A stretch of 64,000 nucleotides of DNA from Photorhabdus australis DSM 17609 (GCF_000711895.1 NZ_JONO01000029.1:1-64000), one strand, 5' to 3'. Counted from the first letter of the stretch, positions 36,911 through 48,762 are shown. Notes: generated from the letters alone by a model not told the origin. Made by a program: numbers and translations.

Positions 36911-37441
36911 TTAATTATAAACAATAGTAAAGTTGGCGACTGCATCACCAGAGCCAGGGCTAATTGTCTGAGCTGTTGCAATATATTTTGCAATAAATTT
37001 CAATTCTGCTGTTTTTTGATCAGTAAACGTCTGGAGTTTTGATGCCTTGATTAAAGGAATCAACGTTGAATTATCTTCTTCATAAATGCCAATTGCAACA
37101 CCATCAGCGACATCTTGACCTTTATCATTGGATAGGGCTAGAAGACTGCTATTTTTACTATCTGTTTGTCCATCAAATTTAACTTGTGCATTACTGTATT
37201 CTGGTGGGCAATCACTTAGTTTAATGCTGAAAGGTGTTGCGGCAGCAGTGCTGTCTACACCATTAAATGCACTTGAGCTAATTGTTCCCATATTCACATT
37301 TTGGTTTGCGGAATTGGTATCGATTTTACAAGCATTAGCGATGATATTACCTGTAAAGTTGATTCTTCCGTCAGCTGCATTTGCTACGGAAATAAATACA
37401 GAAGATGCAAGTAAGGATGAAATAATCAGTTTAGCTTTCAT
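36911..37441 (-). CDS. Major fimbrial subunit (FimA-type pilin)
   Basis: A 176-residue pilin with signal peptide (cut after ANA, about residue 22), GRINFTGNIIANACKIDTNS with the first Cys, GTISSSAFNGVDSTAAATPF, LSDCP with the second Cys of the disulfide, and the penultimate-Tyr C-terminus AVANFTIVYN. It is the first gene of the operon, so it is probably the shaft subunit. Only one pilin gene is present, so this is a simple four-gene fimbria. A small hairpin (CTGACG...CGTCAG, 37460-37478) lies in the leader. Confidence 0.92.
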   Translation of the reverse strand: MKAKLIISSLLASSVFISVANAADGRINFTGNIIANACKIDTNSANQNVNMGTISSSAFNGVDSTAAATPFSIKLSDCPPEYSNAQVKFDGQTDSKNSSLLALSNDKGQDVADGVAIGIYEEDNSTLIPLIKASKLQTFTDQKTAELKFIAKYIATAQTISPGSGDAVANFTIVYN

Positions 37442-37803
37442 TTTAAATTGATCCTAACCCTGACGCGTATTACGTCAGGAAAACAGAAATGTTGATTTTA
37501 TCGAAACTGTATAAATGTTAATACAGTATGTAAAGATCCAAAGCTCTTATCCGATAATAAGAATCATATCCCAGACTGTTTTGCTTTGGCGTTTCTTATT
37601 TAGGATAAGATTTTGGTGATAATAGCGATTTATTCGTAAGAATCCAAAGAATGACTCGATAATATTCTGTATTTGAGATTTTTATCTATAATTAAAGACT
37701 AAGCAGGATTTTTTTTCATGGTTTATTATCATTTATCATATAAAATAAACTATTGTGCTAACTAATGCAAATATTTATTAATTAATAATTAGTTATGAAA
37801 TCC

Positions 37804-37823
37804 ATTGTGATTTGTATCACAAT
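37804..37823. promoter_or_regulatory. CRP-binding site
   Basis: ATTGTGA-TTTGTA-TCACAAT is a perfect palindrome and an exact match to the CRP core TGTGA-N6-TCACA. It lies about 360 bases upstream of the pilin start and about 330 upstream of the hydrolase start, on AT-rich DNA. The fimbrial operon is the more likely target. Confidence 0.65.
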
Positions 37824-38015
37824 TAACATATTGGTCTGAAAAGTTTATTCTTTTTTGGTCTGTTTTATTATCTCAACCTCATTATTCCATATGGTTATTT
37901 TTTTCTATTGAGAATGTGTATACATGATAGATTAAGTTATATATAGCTTAATCAAGTTTATATTTCTCATTTGATCTTTTGTTTACTTTTCACCAGACAA
38001 ATAGTTTTTTTAATG

Positions 38016-38035
38016 CTTGAAATCTATTGGGTATA
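38016..38035. repeat. Isolated ERIC terminal segment
   Basis: CTTGAAATCTATTGGGTATA is the exact reverse complement of the ERIC left end at 5935-5953 plus one base. The rest of the element is missing. It lies at the point where GC-rich DNA begins. Confidence 0.5.
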
Positions 38036-38151
38036 GCTGAAAAACTACCGATACTAGCCGCGTATGCGGATCTTGTACGGTTTATGATTTATGGCGCGTG
38101 TCTGGATAGTCTTCAACGTAATAGGTAATCAACGAAGTCAAGGGAGGAAAA

Positions 38152-39000
38152 ATGAAACAGTTCGTCTTTGCATTGGGCTTATTGGTCAGTGTATTTGTGG
38201 TCGTACAGCCCGTCTCAGCCATGGAAGCAGAGCAGAAAACCGTCACTAATGGCGCAGCATCAATCGAATATTCAGTGCGCGGGGAGGGACCTCTGATTAT
38301 GATAATCGCCTCAACCGGGCGAGGAACGGCGGAATTTGCGCCGCTTGCGGATCGACTAGCGGCGCGTGGCTATCGAGTTGCTCTGCCGGAGCCGCGCGGA
38401 ATTCTGGGGTCGACCGGTCCGATGGAGAACGTGACCTTCCACGACTTTGCCGATGATTTCGCGGCGGTGGTCACTGCGGAAGGTGGCAAGGCAATTGTGG
38501 TGGGCCACGCTTATGGTCACTGGATCGCTAAGACAATCGCTGCGGACTATCCTGAAATGACGCGTGGCATAGTGCTTCTGGCGGGGGCCGCGAAATCCTG
38601 GCCCTCAGAACTCTCGGATGCGATCTCTGTGGTTAGCGATCCGAAATCTACTCGTGAGGCGCGATTGGCGGGGCTTCGACTTGCCTTTTTCGCGAAAGAT
38701 AATGATCCAACGTCTTGGCTTGAGGGTTGGCATTCCGATGTCATAAAAAGTCAGTCTGCGGCGCGTAAGCTGACTGAACGTAAGGATTGGTGGGCAGGTG
38801 GGACGGCGCAGATCCTCGATCTTCAGGCTGGGTCTGACCCGTTTCGACCTGAAAAGTCTCGCATGGAGGCAAAAGACGAGTTTGGCAACCGTGTTACTGT
38901 TGCAGTGATCGAAGGGGCCGGCCATGCGCTGCCTGCCGAGAAGCCGATAGAGACAGCCGATGCGATTGCTGATTGGGTCGACAAGCTGAATAATAACTAA
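38152..39000 (+). CDS. Exported alpha/beta hydrolase-fold protein, GC-rich, no nucleophile Ser
   Basis: A 282-residue protein with a signal peptide (cleavage near QPVSAMEA, about residue 24). The fold is alpha/beta hydrolase: VRGEGPLIMIIASTGRG (oxyanion region), PEPRGILGSTGP, the nucleophile elbow IVVGHAYGHWIA (about 118-129) and a C-terminal GAGHALPAEKP with the His. The elbow reads GHAYG, so the usual Ser or Asp is Ala; a subfamily with GHAxG elbows exists. The gene and its flanks (about 38040-39120) are clearly richer in G+C than everything around. AGGGAGGA precedes the ATG. It probably arrived by transfer. The function is not known. Confidence 0.75.
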   Translation: MKQFVFALGLLVSVFVVVQPVSAMEAEQKTVTNGAASIEYSVRGEGPLIMIIASTGRGTAEFAPLADRLAARGYRVALPEPRGILGSTGPMENVTFHDFADDFAAVVTAEGGKAIVVGHAYGHWIAKTIAADYPEMTRGIVLLAGAAKSWPSELSDAISVVSDPKSTREARLAGLRLAFFAKDNDPTSWLEGWHSDVIKSQSAARKLTERKDWWAGGTAQILDLQAGSDPFRPEKSRMEAKDEFGNRVTVAVIEGAGHALPAEKPIETADAIADWVDKLNNN

Positions 39001-39301
39001 GGGTAATCCAGTCTCTGTCAGGGTATTCGAACCATGCTTGTTTCGGCGCGAATTTTCCGGGCAGAGGCGGTGCTGATTACTAGTCTTAGGAAGTGCGGCC
39101 TTGTTTCACCTACGAAATGCATTTTGGATTCGATAAAAAGACGCAAGAACCATCCAACTCAGTGACTTTAATAAAATTAGTTACAACATACATTTAAATG
39201 CATCATCAAGAAATATGTCAGAACAGTTCAAAAACGAAACAAATTGCTCTATGAAAACACAGCAGGCCATCACAGGAAAGTAATGGCCTGAATTGATGGG
39301 A
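39001..39301. other. Intergenic region with terminator hairpin
   Basis: The left part, to about 39120, continues the GC-rich segment without a recognisable gene. CAGGCCAT (39263-39270) and ATGGCCTG (39283-39290) form an 8-bp stem just behind the antiporter stop, a likely terminator for the minus strand. Confidence 0.5.
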
Positions 39302-40693
39302 TTACTTAATTAACAGCCACATTGCGGGGATTGCTGTTATCAGTAATGTGACAATAGCCAGCTTTTCAACCGGATAAAGGTTGTTTTTCTGTGTATTTTG
39401 ACTACGAGCATACAAGAAAACAATAAAACCTGGGGCATAGAGAACTACGGATAATAGTAAATTCATTAAACCAGATGCGTAGAGCAGCCATATGCCATAA
39501 ATACAAGCACCAACGGCAATCAGCAATATTCCTTTACTACCACGATGAAAAGCGATCTTTAATAAAAATGCACCAACTAAGAGATAGGGTACTAAAATCA
39601 TCTCTGATGCAATCGCTAGTAATGAATTGTAGTTGCTTCCATTTAACCAGATAAAAATGAGAGAGAGTTGTACTGCACCATTTGTCAACCATAAGGAAGA
39701 TGATGGCGCGTTGTTGTTATTTTGCTGACCAAAAACTTTCGGAAAAGAGCCATGTTGGGAAGCAATAAATGGAACTTCAGCTGCCATGATTGTCCAACTC
39801 AGGTAAGCGCCGCAAACGGAGATAATCAATCCAGCAGCAATAATTATTTCGCCTAAAGGACCAACAAGTCCTACCATCAGATTTGCCATTGATGGATTAC
39901 GTATTTCTGCCAGCTCAGACCGTGGTATTAATCCAAGAGCGAGTAGGGTAACTAATATGTATATTCCTAATGCAGTGATTACGGCTAGCATGGTGGCAAT
40001 ACCAACATCGGCGCGTTTTTTTGCTCTGGCCGAAACGACAACAGCACCTTCGATACCAATAAAAACCCAAAGGGTGATTAACATAGTATCTTTTACTTGT
40101 TGCCAGACAGGAACACCCAGGTCAATACCTTTAAAGTCAAGATCAAAGACATCCATCTTAAATGCTATCGCAGCAAGAATGATGAAAGCACCTAAAGGTA
40201 ATAATTTTGCCATTGTTGCCAGTTTATTGATTCCGGCTGCGGTTTGAACGCCACGAAGTACCAGCCAGTGTACGAACCAGAGTAGAATAGATTCTCCCAA
40301 CAGGGACTGCCAGGTATTACCGTCACCAAAAATGACTACCCCCTCTTTATCAGTAAAAAAACTTAAGGCGGCAAAAACGATGACCAGATAAGAAACATTG
40401 GCAACGACTGCACATAACCAATATCCCCAGGCAGAACAGAAGCCTATTAATTCACCGAAGCCTTCTTTGGCATAAGTGAAAATTCCCCCATCAAGATCTG
40501 GGCGAAGACGGGAAAGAAGTAACAATGTTGTGGCCAGAAACAGGATACCGATACCTGTTATTCCCCAGCCGATCATTAATGCTGCTGGGCTGGCAACTTC
40601 AGCCATATTCTGCGGTAAGCTGAAAACACCAGCACCGACCATAGAACTGAGTACCAAGGCAGTAAGAGCTGTAAGACCTAGTTTTTTTTCCAA
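39302..40693 (-). CDS. APC-family basic amino acid/polyamine antiporter
   Basis: A 463-residue inner-membrane protein with 12 or so hydrophobic segments. It starts KKLGLTALTALVLSSMVGAG, where the unwound first helix SSMVGAGVF is the APC substrate-site motif, and has WVFIGIEGAVVVSARAKK in helix 6. It resembles arginine/ornithine-type antiporters (ArcD of the APC type). A longer frame to 40717 exists, but the TTG at 40693 has AGGAAC at good spacing and gives the family start. The exchanged pair of amino acids cannot be told. The gene stands alone. Confidence 0.82.
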   Translation of the reverse strand: MEKKLGLTALTALVLSSMVGAGVFSLPQNMAEVASPAALMIGWGITGIGILFLATTLLLLSRLRPDLDGGIFTYAKEGFGELIGFCSAWGYWLCAVVANVSYLVIVFAALSFFTDKEGVVIFGDGNTWQSLLGESILLWFVHWLVLRGVQTAAGINKLATMAKLLPLGAFIILAAIAFKMDVFDLDFKGIDLGVPVWQQVKDTMLITLWVFIGIEGAVVVSARAKKRADVGIATMLAVITALGIYILVTLLALGLIPRSELAEIRNPSMANLMVGLVGPLGEIIIAAGLIISVCGAYLSWTIMAAEVPFIASQHGSFPKVFGQQNNNNAPSSSLWLTNGAVQLSLIFIWLNGSNYNSLLAIASEMILVPYLLVGAFLLKIAFHRGSKGILLIAVGACIYGIWLLYASGLMNLLLSVVLYAPGFIVFLYARSQNTQKNNLYPVEKLAIVTLLITAIPAMWLLIK

Positions 40694-40950
40694 AGATATG
40701 TTCCTAAAATGACACAAACTGCATGATTAGCCAGTTCATTACCCTGATCATAACAGATGAATTGGGTATTGGGTTTTCATCGCGTCCAAGCTGTACAGAA
40801 CGGAAAAACAGACTGGTTAAACCTAGAATTAGTGGGCGATTTTACGGAGGGGATGTGCTGGATGCAATGCTTTTCTATGCAAATTACCATAAAATTTATG
40901 CACTAATTGATGATGGTCAAAGCGTGATGCCATACGGCTTACTCTTATAA

Positions 40951-41630
40951 ATTTATGTGAGTAATCTTTACAGTGCTGCTTATTGTGTTAAGAGAAATAA
41001 ATGATAAGTAAAGCATATTGATCTTATTACTAATTAAGTAGTTTTTATTTTAATTCTTCAATTAATATCAAATTTAATAGAAATAATTGTAATAGATAGA
41101 ATTATCCTATTTGATTTTTATTTTTCCATGTAATATTTCAATCAGGTAATAATAATTCCATGTTTATATGTTAATTAGTCAGGTTTATCCATTAAATATT
41201 GTCTGGTTATAATATTGTGCTTTTATTGGTTTAAAATGGAAATATGGGCTAACCAATTGATTTTATTTTTAAATTTTGTTTGTTTTAATTGATTTTGTTA
41301 ATTTTGGATTGAGGTTAATATATTTTTATTAACTATTTTCAGTAGTGACAAATTAAACTTTTTTAATGTGATATAAAACTATTATTATATAAAAATTAGA
41401 AAATTATGTTGACAAAGACTTCTTTGATTTATATTGTTTGTGAAAATATTAACTCGTCATTTATTAGCTTATTTTTTTGTATATGTTTTTAATTTTCTGG
41501 AATGATTATGTATATATGCAAAAAAAATTCCCAGACAGATAGTTAGGGATAATTGTTATTCGAATTAGAATTATTATCTTTTAGGCGCCAATGAATGGCT
41601 CAGTATTGAATATTCATAAGGTTAGAACAT
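40951..41630. promoter_or_regulatory. Very AT-rich regulatory region upstream of the stl operon
   Basis: About 680 bases with long A/T tracts and no open frame of note. Such DNA in front of a secondary-metabolite operon is typical of silencing by H-NS-type proteins; this is inference. A ribosome-binding region (CATAAGGTTAG) precedes the stlC start. No tRNA or repeat was seen. Confidence 0.5.
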
Positions 41631-42575
41631 ATGAAACGTGTTCTGGTTGTGTCGTATTCTCAAAGTGGTCAATTAATCGAGGTGGTGAAAAGTCTGATCT
41701 CACCTCTGCATGAATCTGATGAAATATACATTCGTGAAGTTGTTCTGAAACCGATTCCAGAATTTCCATTTCCTTGGTCGTTTTCTGCGTTTGTTAATGT
41801 TTTTCCTGAAACAGTACAGTTAGATTCACCAGAGATAGCCCCTTTACATCTGGAAGATGAGGAGTCTTTTGACCTGGTGATATTAAGCTATCAGGTTTGG
41901 TTTTCGGCCCCATCTCTTCCAATAACAGCATTTCTTAAGAGCAAAGAAGGAAAACGGTTGCTTAATGGCAAACCGGTAGTAACGGTTATTGCTTGCCGAA
42001 ACTTGTGGTTGATGGCTCAAGAAACAGTCAAAAAACTTTTACATGAAAATGGAGCGTATTTACGCGACAACGTGGTTTTTTTTGATAAAACGAACTTCTT
42101 TATAACATTATTCACAACTCCGCTATGGCTAATGACTGGAAAAAAACAACCTTTTTCTTGTTTACCTCCAGCTGGAGTGTCAAAGGAAGATATCCAGGGA
42201 GCTAAACGTTTTGGGGATGCGTTGGTAACAGCCCTTAAGGCGGATAAAGAGAAAGATGATGCCCCAATGTTGAAAGGTTTAGGAGCGGTATTTGTAAATA
42301 AATCTTTTATTTTCGGTGAACATTCTATACACCGAGGATTTAAAGTTTGGTCCGGTTTTATTCACCGTGTAGGTAAACGGGGAAAATGGGTAAGGCGTTC
42401 TTTATTAACTCTGTTTGTGATCTATTTGGTACTGATGGTGTTAGTTGTTTTGCCTATTTCAATCGTTGTTCGCCGTGTACTTACAATATTACTTAAGAAA
42501 CGTCTTGATGAATTACAAGAATACTATGAACAACCATCCGGTTCTGCCCGCTATGATAATAAAGGAGATAGATAA
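41631..42575 (+). CDS. stlC: StlC, aromatase/cyclase-type protein of stilbene biosynthesis
   Basis: A 314-residue protein with a flavodoxin-like N-terminus (RVLVVSYSQSGQLIEVV, the phosphate-loop motif), a central domain, and two hydrophobic stretches near the C-terminus (LLTLFVIYLVLMVLVVLPIS, about 263-282), so it is probably membrane-attached. It belongs to the DarA/StlC group that aromatises the cyclohexanedione intermediate to a dialkylresorcinol. The order StlC-StlD-StlE is as described in Photorhabdus. stlD starts 4 bases after the stop. Identification rests on the gene trio as much as on the sequence. Confidence 0.85.
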   Translation: MKRVLVVSYSQSGQLIEVVKSLISPLHESDEIYIREVVLKPIPEFPFPWSFSAFVNVFPETVQLDSPEIAPLHLEDEESFDLVILSYQVWFSAPSLPITAFLKSKEGKRLLNGKPVVTVIACRNLWLMAQETVKKLLHENGAYLRDNVVFFDKTNFFITLFTTPLWLMTGKKQPFSCLPPAGVSKEDIQGAKRFGDALVTALKADKEKDDAPMLKGLGAVFVNKSFIFGEHSIHRGFKVWSGFIHRVGKRGKWVRRSLLTLFVIYLVLMVLVVLPISIVVRRVLTILLKKRLDELQEYYEQPSGSARYDNKGDR

Positions 42576-42579
42576 GTAA

Positions 42580-43728
42580 ATGAGTAATAACGTTTATATC
42601 ACTAAAGTTTCCGCTTTTATGCCGGGAAACCCCATAGATAATGACACAATGGAATCTGTCCTTGGTTTTGTTGGTAACAAACCATCAAGATCTCGCCATA
42701 TAGTACTGCGTAATAATGGTATCAAGTTTCGCCATTATGCTTTGGATCCGGAAACTGGTGAAGCAACTCATTCAAGTGCTGAATTAGCGGCTGAAGCAGT
42801 AAAAGGTTTGGTCGATGAACACTTTTCTTTAGATGATATGCAAAGTCTGGCGGCAGGTACTGCTATCCCAGATCAAATTATACCTGGTCATGCCGTTATG
42901 GTTCATGGTGAACTTAAGAATGAACCTTGTGAAGTTGTTTCAACTTCAGGCTCTTGTATGGTAGGCGTGACAGCGATGAAATATGCTTATTTGTCTGTGC
43001 TTTCGGGAACGACAAGTAATGCGGTTGCAACAGCATCGGAAACAGTTTCATCTGTACTACATGCGCGTAATTTCCAGAATGAAAGTGACGCTCGAGTTGC
43101 AGAATTGGAACTGCGTCCTGAAATTGCTTTTGAGAAAGATTTTCTGCGTTGGATGCTTTCTGATGGTGCTGGCGCTGTTTTGCTGGAAAATAAACCGCGG
43201 GCTGATGGTACTTCGTTACGAATTGATTGGATAGACATGTACTCTTTTGCTAATGAGCTAGATACATGTATGTACGCTGGTGCAGAAAAATTAGCGGATG
43301 GCAGTTTAAGAGGTTGGTCGCAAATGAATCCAGCTGACTGGCTTGCCTACTCTGTTTTCTGTATCAAACAAGATGTTAGACACTTAAATGAGAGGGTTGT
43401 TAAATATACGCTTAGTGAACCTTTGAGAAGAATTGTAGAAAAGCGTAATTTATCAGCAGACTCCATTGATTGGTTTTTACCTCATATATCATCTGAATAT
43501 TTCCGAATGAAGATGTCAGCAGGTCTTGATGATATTAATTTCAGTATCGATCAGGGCCGCTGGTTTACTAACTTAACGACTAAAGGGAATACTGGGGCGG
43601 TTTCTATTTATATCATGCTAGAAGAGCTTATTAATTCGGGTAAACTGAAGAAAGATCAACGTCTTTTATGTTATATCCCGGAAAGTGCCCGATTCTCAGG
43701 GGCATTTATTCACCTAACTGTTGTGTAA
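42580..43728 (+). CDS. stlD: StlD, ketosynthase/cyclase of stilbene biosynthesis
   Basis: A 382-residue KAS III-like (FabH/DarB-type) condensing enzyme. The catalytic Cys is in [11 protein letters not shown] (about 128), the His in [10 protein letters not shown] (about 305) and the Asn in [10 protein letters not shown] (about 340). In Photorhabdus it joins a cinnamoyl-derived beta-keto precursor to a branched fatty-acyl precursor and closes the ring, giving the core later aromatised by StlC. GGAG lies in front of the ATG and only 4 bases separate it from stlC. All catalytic residues are intact. Confidence 0.9.
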   Translation: MSNNVYITKVSAFMPGNPIDNDTMESVLGFVGNKPSRSRHIVLRNNGIKFRHYALDPETGEATHSSAELAAEAVKGLVDEHFSLDDMQSLAAGTAIPDQIIPGHAVMVHGELKNEPCEVVSTSGSCMVGVTAMKYAYLSVLSGTTSNAVATASETVSSVLHARNFQNESDARVAELELRPEIAFEKDFLRWMLSDGAGAVLLENKPRADGTSLRIDWIDMYSFANELDTCMYAGAEKLADGSLRGWSQMNPADWLAYSVFCIKQDVRHLNERVVKYTLSEPLRRIVEKRNLSADSIDWFLPHISSEYFRMKMSAGLDDINFSIDQGRWFTNLTTKGNTGAVSIYIMLEELINSGKLKKDQRLLCYIPESARFSGAFIHLTVV

Positions 43729-43803
43729 ATAGCTGATCTTATCAATGAGATATGGGGAAACAATAAGTTTCCCCGCGTATTAGTACATTAGGAAAATAAT
43801 AGC

Positions 43804-44046
43804 GTGGAAAATTTAGAGAATCATGTTAAAAGCGTTGTTGCAGAACAACTTGGAATACCCGAAGCCCAGATTCTTACCACACAGACATTTGAGGAATTGG
43901 GAGCTGACTCATTAGACAATGTTGAGTTGATCATGGCTCTGGAAGAGCGTTTCGGGATAACTATTGATGATTCAGAAGCGGAAGAAATGGTGACTATACA
44001 AAACGCCATTGATTGCATTCGCCAGAAGCTAGAATCTGCTAGCTAA
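43804..44046 (+). CDS. stlE: StlE, acyl carrier protein of stilbene biosynthesis
   Basis: An 80-residue acyl carrier protein with the phosphopantetheine motif GADSLDNVELIMALEE (Ser about residue 37) and helical ends. It starts with GTG at 43804, preceded by a short GGAAAATA. It follows stlD by 75 bases; it is distinct from the AcpP of fatty-acid synthesis, which lies in the fab cluster in other enterics. It is expected to carry the acyl chain used by StlD. A bidirectional terminator follows. Confidence 0.88.
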   Translation: MENLENHVKSVVAEQLGIPEAQILTTQTFEELGADSLDNVELIMALEERFGITIDDSEAEEMVTIQNAIDCIRQKLESAS

Positions 44047-44066
44047 GAATTTGATTATCCTTCAGT

Positions 44067-44105
44067 AAAAAAGGCACATATGATTACCATGTGTGCCTTT
44101 TTCTT
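44067..44105. terminator. Bidirectional terminator, stlE / ydgH
   Basis: AAAAAAGGCACATATG (44067-44082) and CATGTGTGCCTTTTTC (44089-44104) form a strong stem with A-tract and T-tract on the two sides, as expected for two convergent genes. Confidence 0.8.
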
Positions 44106-44117
44106 AGGTTGAATCGG

Positions 44118-45071
44118 TTACTTGAATAGATCTGCACTAATAGTAGAAGTTCCACCACTGGATTGCCATTCACGAGTGATATGATAATACTTAGCGCCTT
44201 TCGCTGCCGCACGTTTAGCAACTTCATAAGAAACATCAGTCATGCTGTTGTAATAGCCTGAAAAAGTGATGGAATCAAAAGGCGCCATCTGAGCGGCACT
44301 GACTTTATTTAATTCCTGGATTTTCGTGCCATCAGGAAGCGTGACGGTGTAACGCTCGCCTTTAGAATATTGAGTTTCAAAGAAACGGCCAACAGAATTA
44401 CTGGTTGATGTTGAAGAGGCTAACCCCGGAATTTCCACTTTCTTAGCCGCTTCTCCGCCAGAGGCCAGCGCCGCACGTCCTGAGTCTGAATCAGCCGGGA
44501 TAACGGCTTCATCAGCCTGAATTTGACGTTTTGGCGCATCTGCTTTGTAAACATAAGCTGTAACTGTTTGATTGCCGCCATCATTGGTTGAGAACTGACG
44601 CACAATAAAGAAAGAATCAGCGCCTTTTTTCTTTGCTTCTTTTGCAATAGCGTCATTCAAATCTGGTTCACTGGAATAAAAGCCACTGATGGTCACCGTA
44701 TCGAATGGTTCCAGTGTAACAGCTTCTGTTTTGGGTAATTCTTTAATACCACGGAACATGCGATATTTAGTTGAATTGTCAAATTTCTCTGCATCTTTGT
44801 GATACAGGTCAGCTACAACGCGCAGGTTGCCGCTATTATTTAGATCGTCAAGGCTCTGGATATAGAACCCATCCGCTCCCATTTTATCTGCTCGACGGGA
44901 AACGGCATCGGCAGCTTCATAAATAGCATTAAAAGGACCTGTCACTGTAATGCGTTTAAACGGTTTCAGTTCTGCTGCTTTCTCCGGGGATAATTCCTGA
45001 GCTGCCTGAGCAGCGGTAATACTAGTTAATGAGAGCACCGCGGCTGCGATGATCGTTGTTTTCAGCTTCAT
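44118..45071 (-). CDS. ydgH: YdgH, periplasmic protein with three DUF1471 domains
   Basis: A 317-residue exported protein with signal peptide (TAAQAAQE, cut about residue 23). Three DUF1471 (YhcN/BhsA-type) repeats are visible: around 37-90 (FKRITVTGPFNAIYEAADAV), around 120-175 (FDTVTISGFYSSEPDLNDAI) and around 263-317 (FDSITFSGYYNSMTDVSYEV). Small single-domain relatives are stress proteins; the role of YdgH is poorly defined. It is divergent from pntA as in E. coli. Confidence 0.92.
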   Translation of the reverse strand: MKLKTTIIAAAVLSLTSITAAQAAQELSPEKAAELKPFKRITVTGPFNAIYEAADAVSRRADKMGADGFYIQSLDDLNNSGNLRVVADLYHKDAEKFDNSTKYRMFRGIKELPKTEAVTLEPFDTVTISGFYSSEPDLNDAIAKEAKKKGADSFFIVRQFSTNDGGNQTVTAYVYKADAPKRQIQADEAVIPADSDSGRAALASGGEAAKKVEIPGLASSTSTSNSVGRFFETQYSKGERYTVTLPDGTKIQELNKVSAAQMAPFDSITFSGYYNSMTDVSYEVAKRAAAKGAKYYHITREWQSSGGTSTISADLFK

Positions 45072-46991
<1,920 letters not shown>

Positions 46992-47001
46992 GGGGTAATT
47001 T

Positions 47002-48390
47002 ATGTCGAGTGGAGTAGTTACAGCGGCATATATTGTTGCTGCTATCTTATTTATTTTTAGTCTTGCAGGCTTGTCTCGTCATGAAAGCTCCAAACGCGGG
47101 AATATTTTTGGTATTACTGGGATGGCAATTGCATTGATTGCGACAATCTTTGGGCCAGATACTGGAAATGTTGTTTGGGTTATTCTGGCGATGGTGATTG
47201 GTGCGGTTATTGGTATTCGTCTGGCGAATAAAGTTGAAATGACTGAAATGCCGGAGCTGGTCGCCATCTTGCACAGCTTTGTCGGTTTAGCCGCTGTATT
47301 AGTCGGTTTTAACAGTTTTATTGCTCACGATAATTTTGCTGAGCCGGTAATGGAAAATATCCATCTGACAGAAGTATTCCTGGGAGTATTTATCGGTGCG
47401 GTTACCTTCACAGGTTCTGTTGTCGCATTTGGTAAATTATGTGGGAAAATTTCTTCTAAGCCGCTGATGTTGCCAAATCGCCATAAATTAAACCTTGCGG
47501 CATTGGTTATCTCTTTTGTATTACTAATTACCTTTGTGAAAACGGAAAGTACTGGTTTACAAATATTCACGCTGTTGATCATGACGGCCATTGCATTGGC
47601 ATTTGGTTGGCACTTGGTGGCTTCTATCGGTGGTGCCGATATGCCGGTAGTGGTTTCAATGCTGAACTCCTATTCAGGTTGGGCAGCGGCGGCAGCGGGT
47701 TTCATGTTGAGCAATGATTTACTGATTGTAACGGGTGCATTGGTAGGTTCTTCGGGGGCGATTCTGTCTTACATCATGTGTAAGGCAATGAACCGTTCTT
47801 TTATCAGTGTTATCGCGGGTGGGTTTGGTACTGATGGTTCTTCAACCGGTGATGATCAGGAGATGGGAGAATATCGCGAAACCACGGCTGAAGAAGTTGC
47901 TGAGCTGCTGAAAAATTCAACTTCTGTCATTATCACACCGGGATATGGTATGGCTGTTGCGCAGGCACAGTACCCGGTACATGACATCACCGCTAAACTA
48001 CGTGAAAAGGGAATTAAGGTCCGTTTTGGTATTCATCCTGTTGCGGGACGTCTGCCCGGACATATGAATGTACTGTTGGCTGAAGCAAAAGTTCCTTACG
48101 ATGTTGTTTTGGAAATGGATGAAATCAATGATGATTTCTCTGATACCGATACGGTATTGGTCATAGGTGCTAACGACACCGTTAACCCGGCAGCACAGGA
48201 AGATCCAAACAGCCCGATTGCCGGTATGCCCGTATTGGAAGTCTGGAAGGCACAGAACGTTGTTGTGTTCAAACGCTCCATGAATACCGGTTACGCTGGT
48301 GTGCAGAACCCACTATTCTTTAAAGACAATAGCCAAATGTTGTTTGGTGATGCGAAGGTGAGTGTAGAAGCAATCCTGCGAGCACTGTGA
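47002..48390 (+). CDS. pntB: NAD(P) transhydrogenase subunit beta PntB
   Basis: A 462-residue protein with 8-9 membrane helices in the first 260 residues ([17 protein letters not shown], conserved His in [14 protein letters not shown]) and a C-terminal NADP(H)-binding domain with [15 protein letters not shown] (about 312-326) and [16 protein letters not shown]. It is the partner of PntA in one operon. Length and motifs are normal. Confidence 0.97.
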   Translation: MSSGVVTAAYIVAAILFIFSLAGLSRHESSKRGNIFGITGMAIALIATIFGPDTGNVVWVILAMVIGAVIGIRLANKVEMTEMPELVAILHSFVGLAAVLVGFNSFIAHDNFAEPVMENIHLTEVFLGVFIGAVTFTGSVVAFGKLCGKISSKPLMLPNRHKLNLAALVISFVLLITFVKTESTGLQIFTLLIMTAIALAFGWHLVASIGGADMPVVVSMLNSYSGWAAAAAGFMLSNDLLIVTGALVGSSGAILSYIMCKAMNRSFISVIAGGFGTDGSSTGDDQEMGEYRETTAEEVAELLKNSTSVIITPGYGMAVAQAQYPVHDITAKLREKGIKVRFGIHPVAGRLPGHMNVLLAEAKVPYDVVLEMDEINDDFSDTDTVLVIGANDTVNPAAQEDPNSPIAGMPVLEVWKAQNVVVFKRSMNTGYAGVQNPLFFKDNSQMLFGDAKVSVEAILRAL

Positions 48391-48411
48391 TTTCGTATCA
48401 TTGTAACTTAC

Positions 48412-48446
48412 AAACCCCACATAAATATTTTGTGGGGTTTTAATTT
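48412..48446. terminator. Terminator behind pntB
   Basis: AAACCCCACA (48412-48421) and TGTGGGGTTT (48431-48440) form a 10-bp stem followed by TAATTT. A standard rho-independent layout 20 bases behind the pntB stop. Confidence 0.85.
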
Positions 48447-48762
48447 AAACTGAGATTTGCTTAAGAAGGGAACTCTGTGCCTGAGGCATGATCAAAGTTT
48501 TTATTAAAGGAAACAAAATCGTGAAGCTTCTCTGGCATGTGTAATTTATGAAAATAAGAAATTCCGCCAGAGCATTATTGATCGCATAGTAGACAGGAAG
48601 TACTTCTCTTTAAATGTTGTTATAAAGGAGCCGAGTTTGGAATGGGAACCCTGTTCTTAGCTGATAAGGGAGAGCTTTTGCGACACTCTCTGAAAGACAG
48701 ATAGGTGACGGGGATAGACAATGGGTAGTAATGATTACCTGATAAGACAGAGATAACAGATT
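48447..48762. other. Intergenic region with a coding-like fragment
   Basis: About 315 bases. On the minus strand a short frame without a good start reads ISYFHKLHMPEKLHDFVSF, then NKNFDHASGTEFPS and a stop (near 48469). It looks like the tail of a lost gene; I do not recognise it. The rest holds nothing that I can name. Confidence 0.35.

Larger units (their letters stand above)
37442..38151. other. Long AT-rich region upstream of the fimbrial operon
   Basis: About 710 bases without a supported gene. It holds a perfect CRP palindrome at 37804-37823 and an isolated ERIC end at 38016-38035. I looked for long inverted repeats that would mark an invertible fimbrial promoter and did not find any, nor a recombinase gene. 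From about 38040 the composition becomes GC-rich. Confidence 0.5.

Noticed and set aside
36842-38151. Invertible promoter element for the fimbrial operon
   Set aside because: No pair of long inverted repeats and no tyrosine recombinase gene seen in or next to the operon.
40723-40950. A 75-codon plus-strand frame between the antiporter and the stl operon
   Set aside because: No ribosome-binding site, no recognisable protein pattern and overlap with the antiporter promoter region.
48469-48560. Minus-strand coding-like tail ending GTEFPS
   Set aside because: No start, under 40 codons and no recognisable family; kept only as a note in the intergenic entry.
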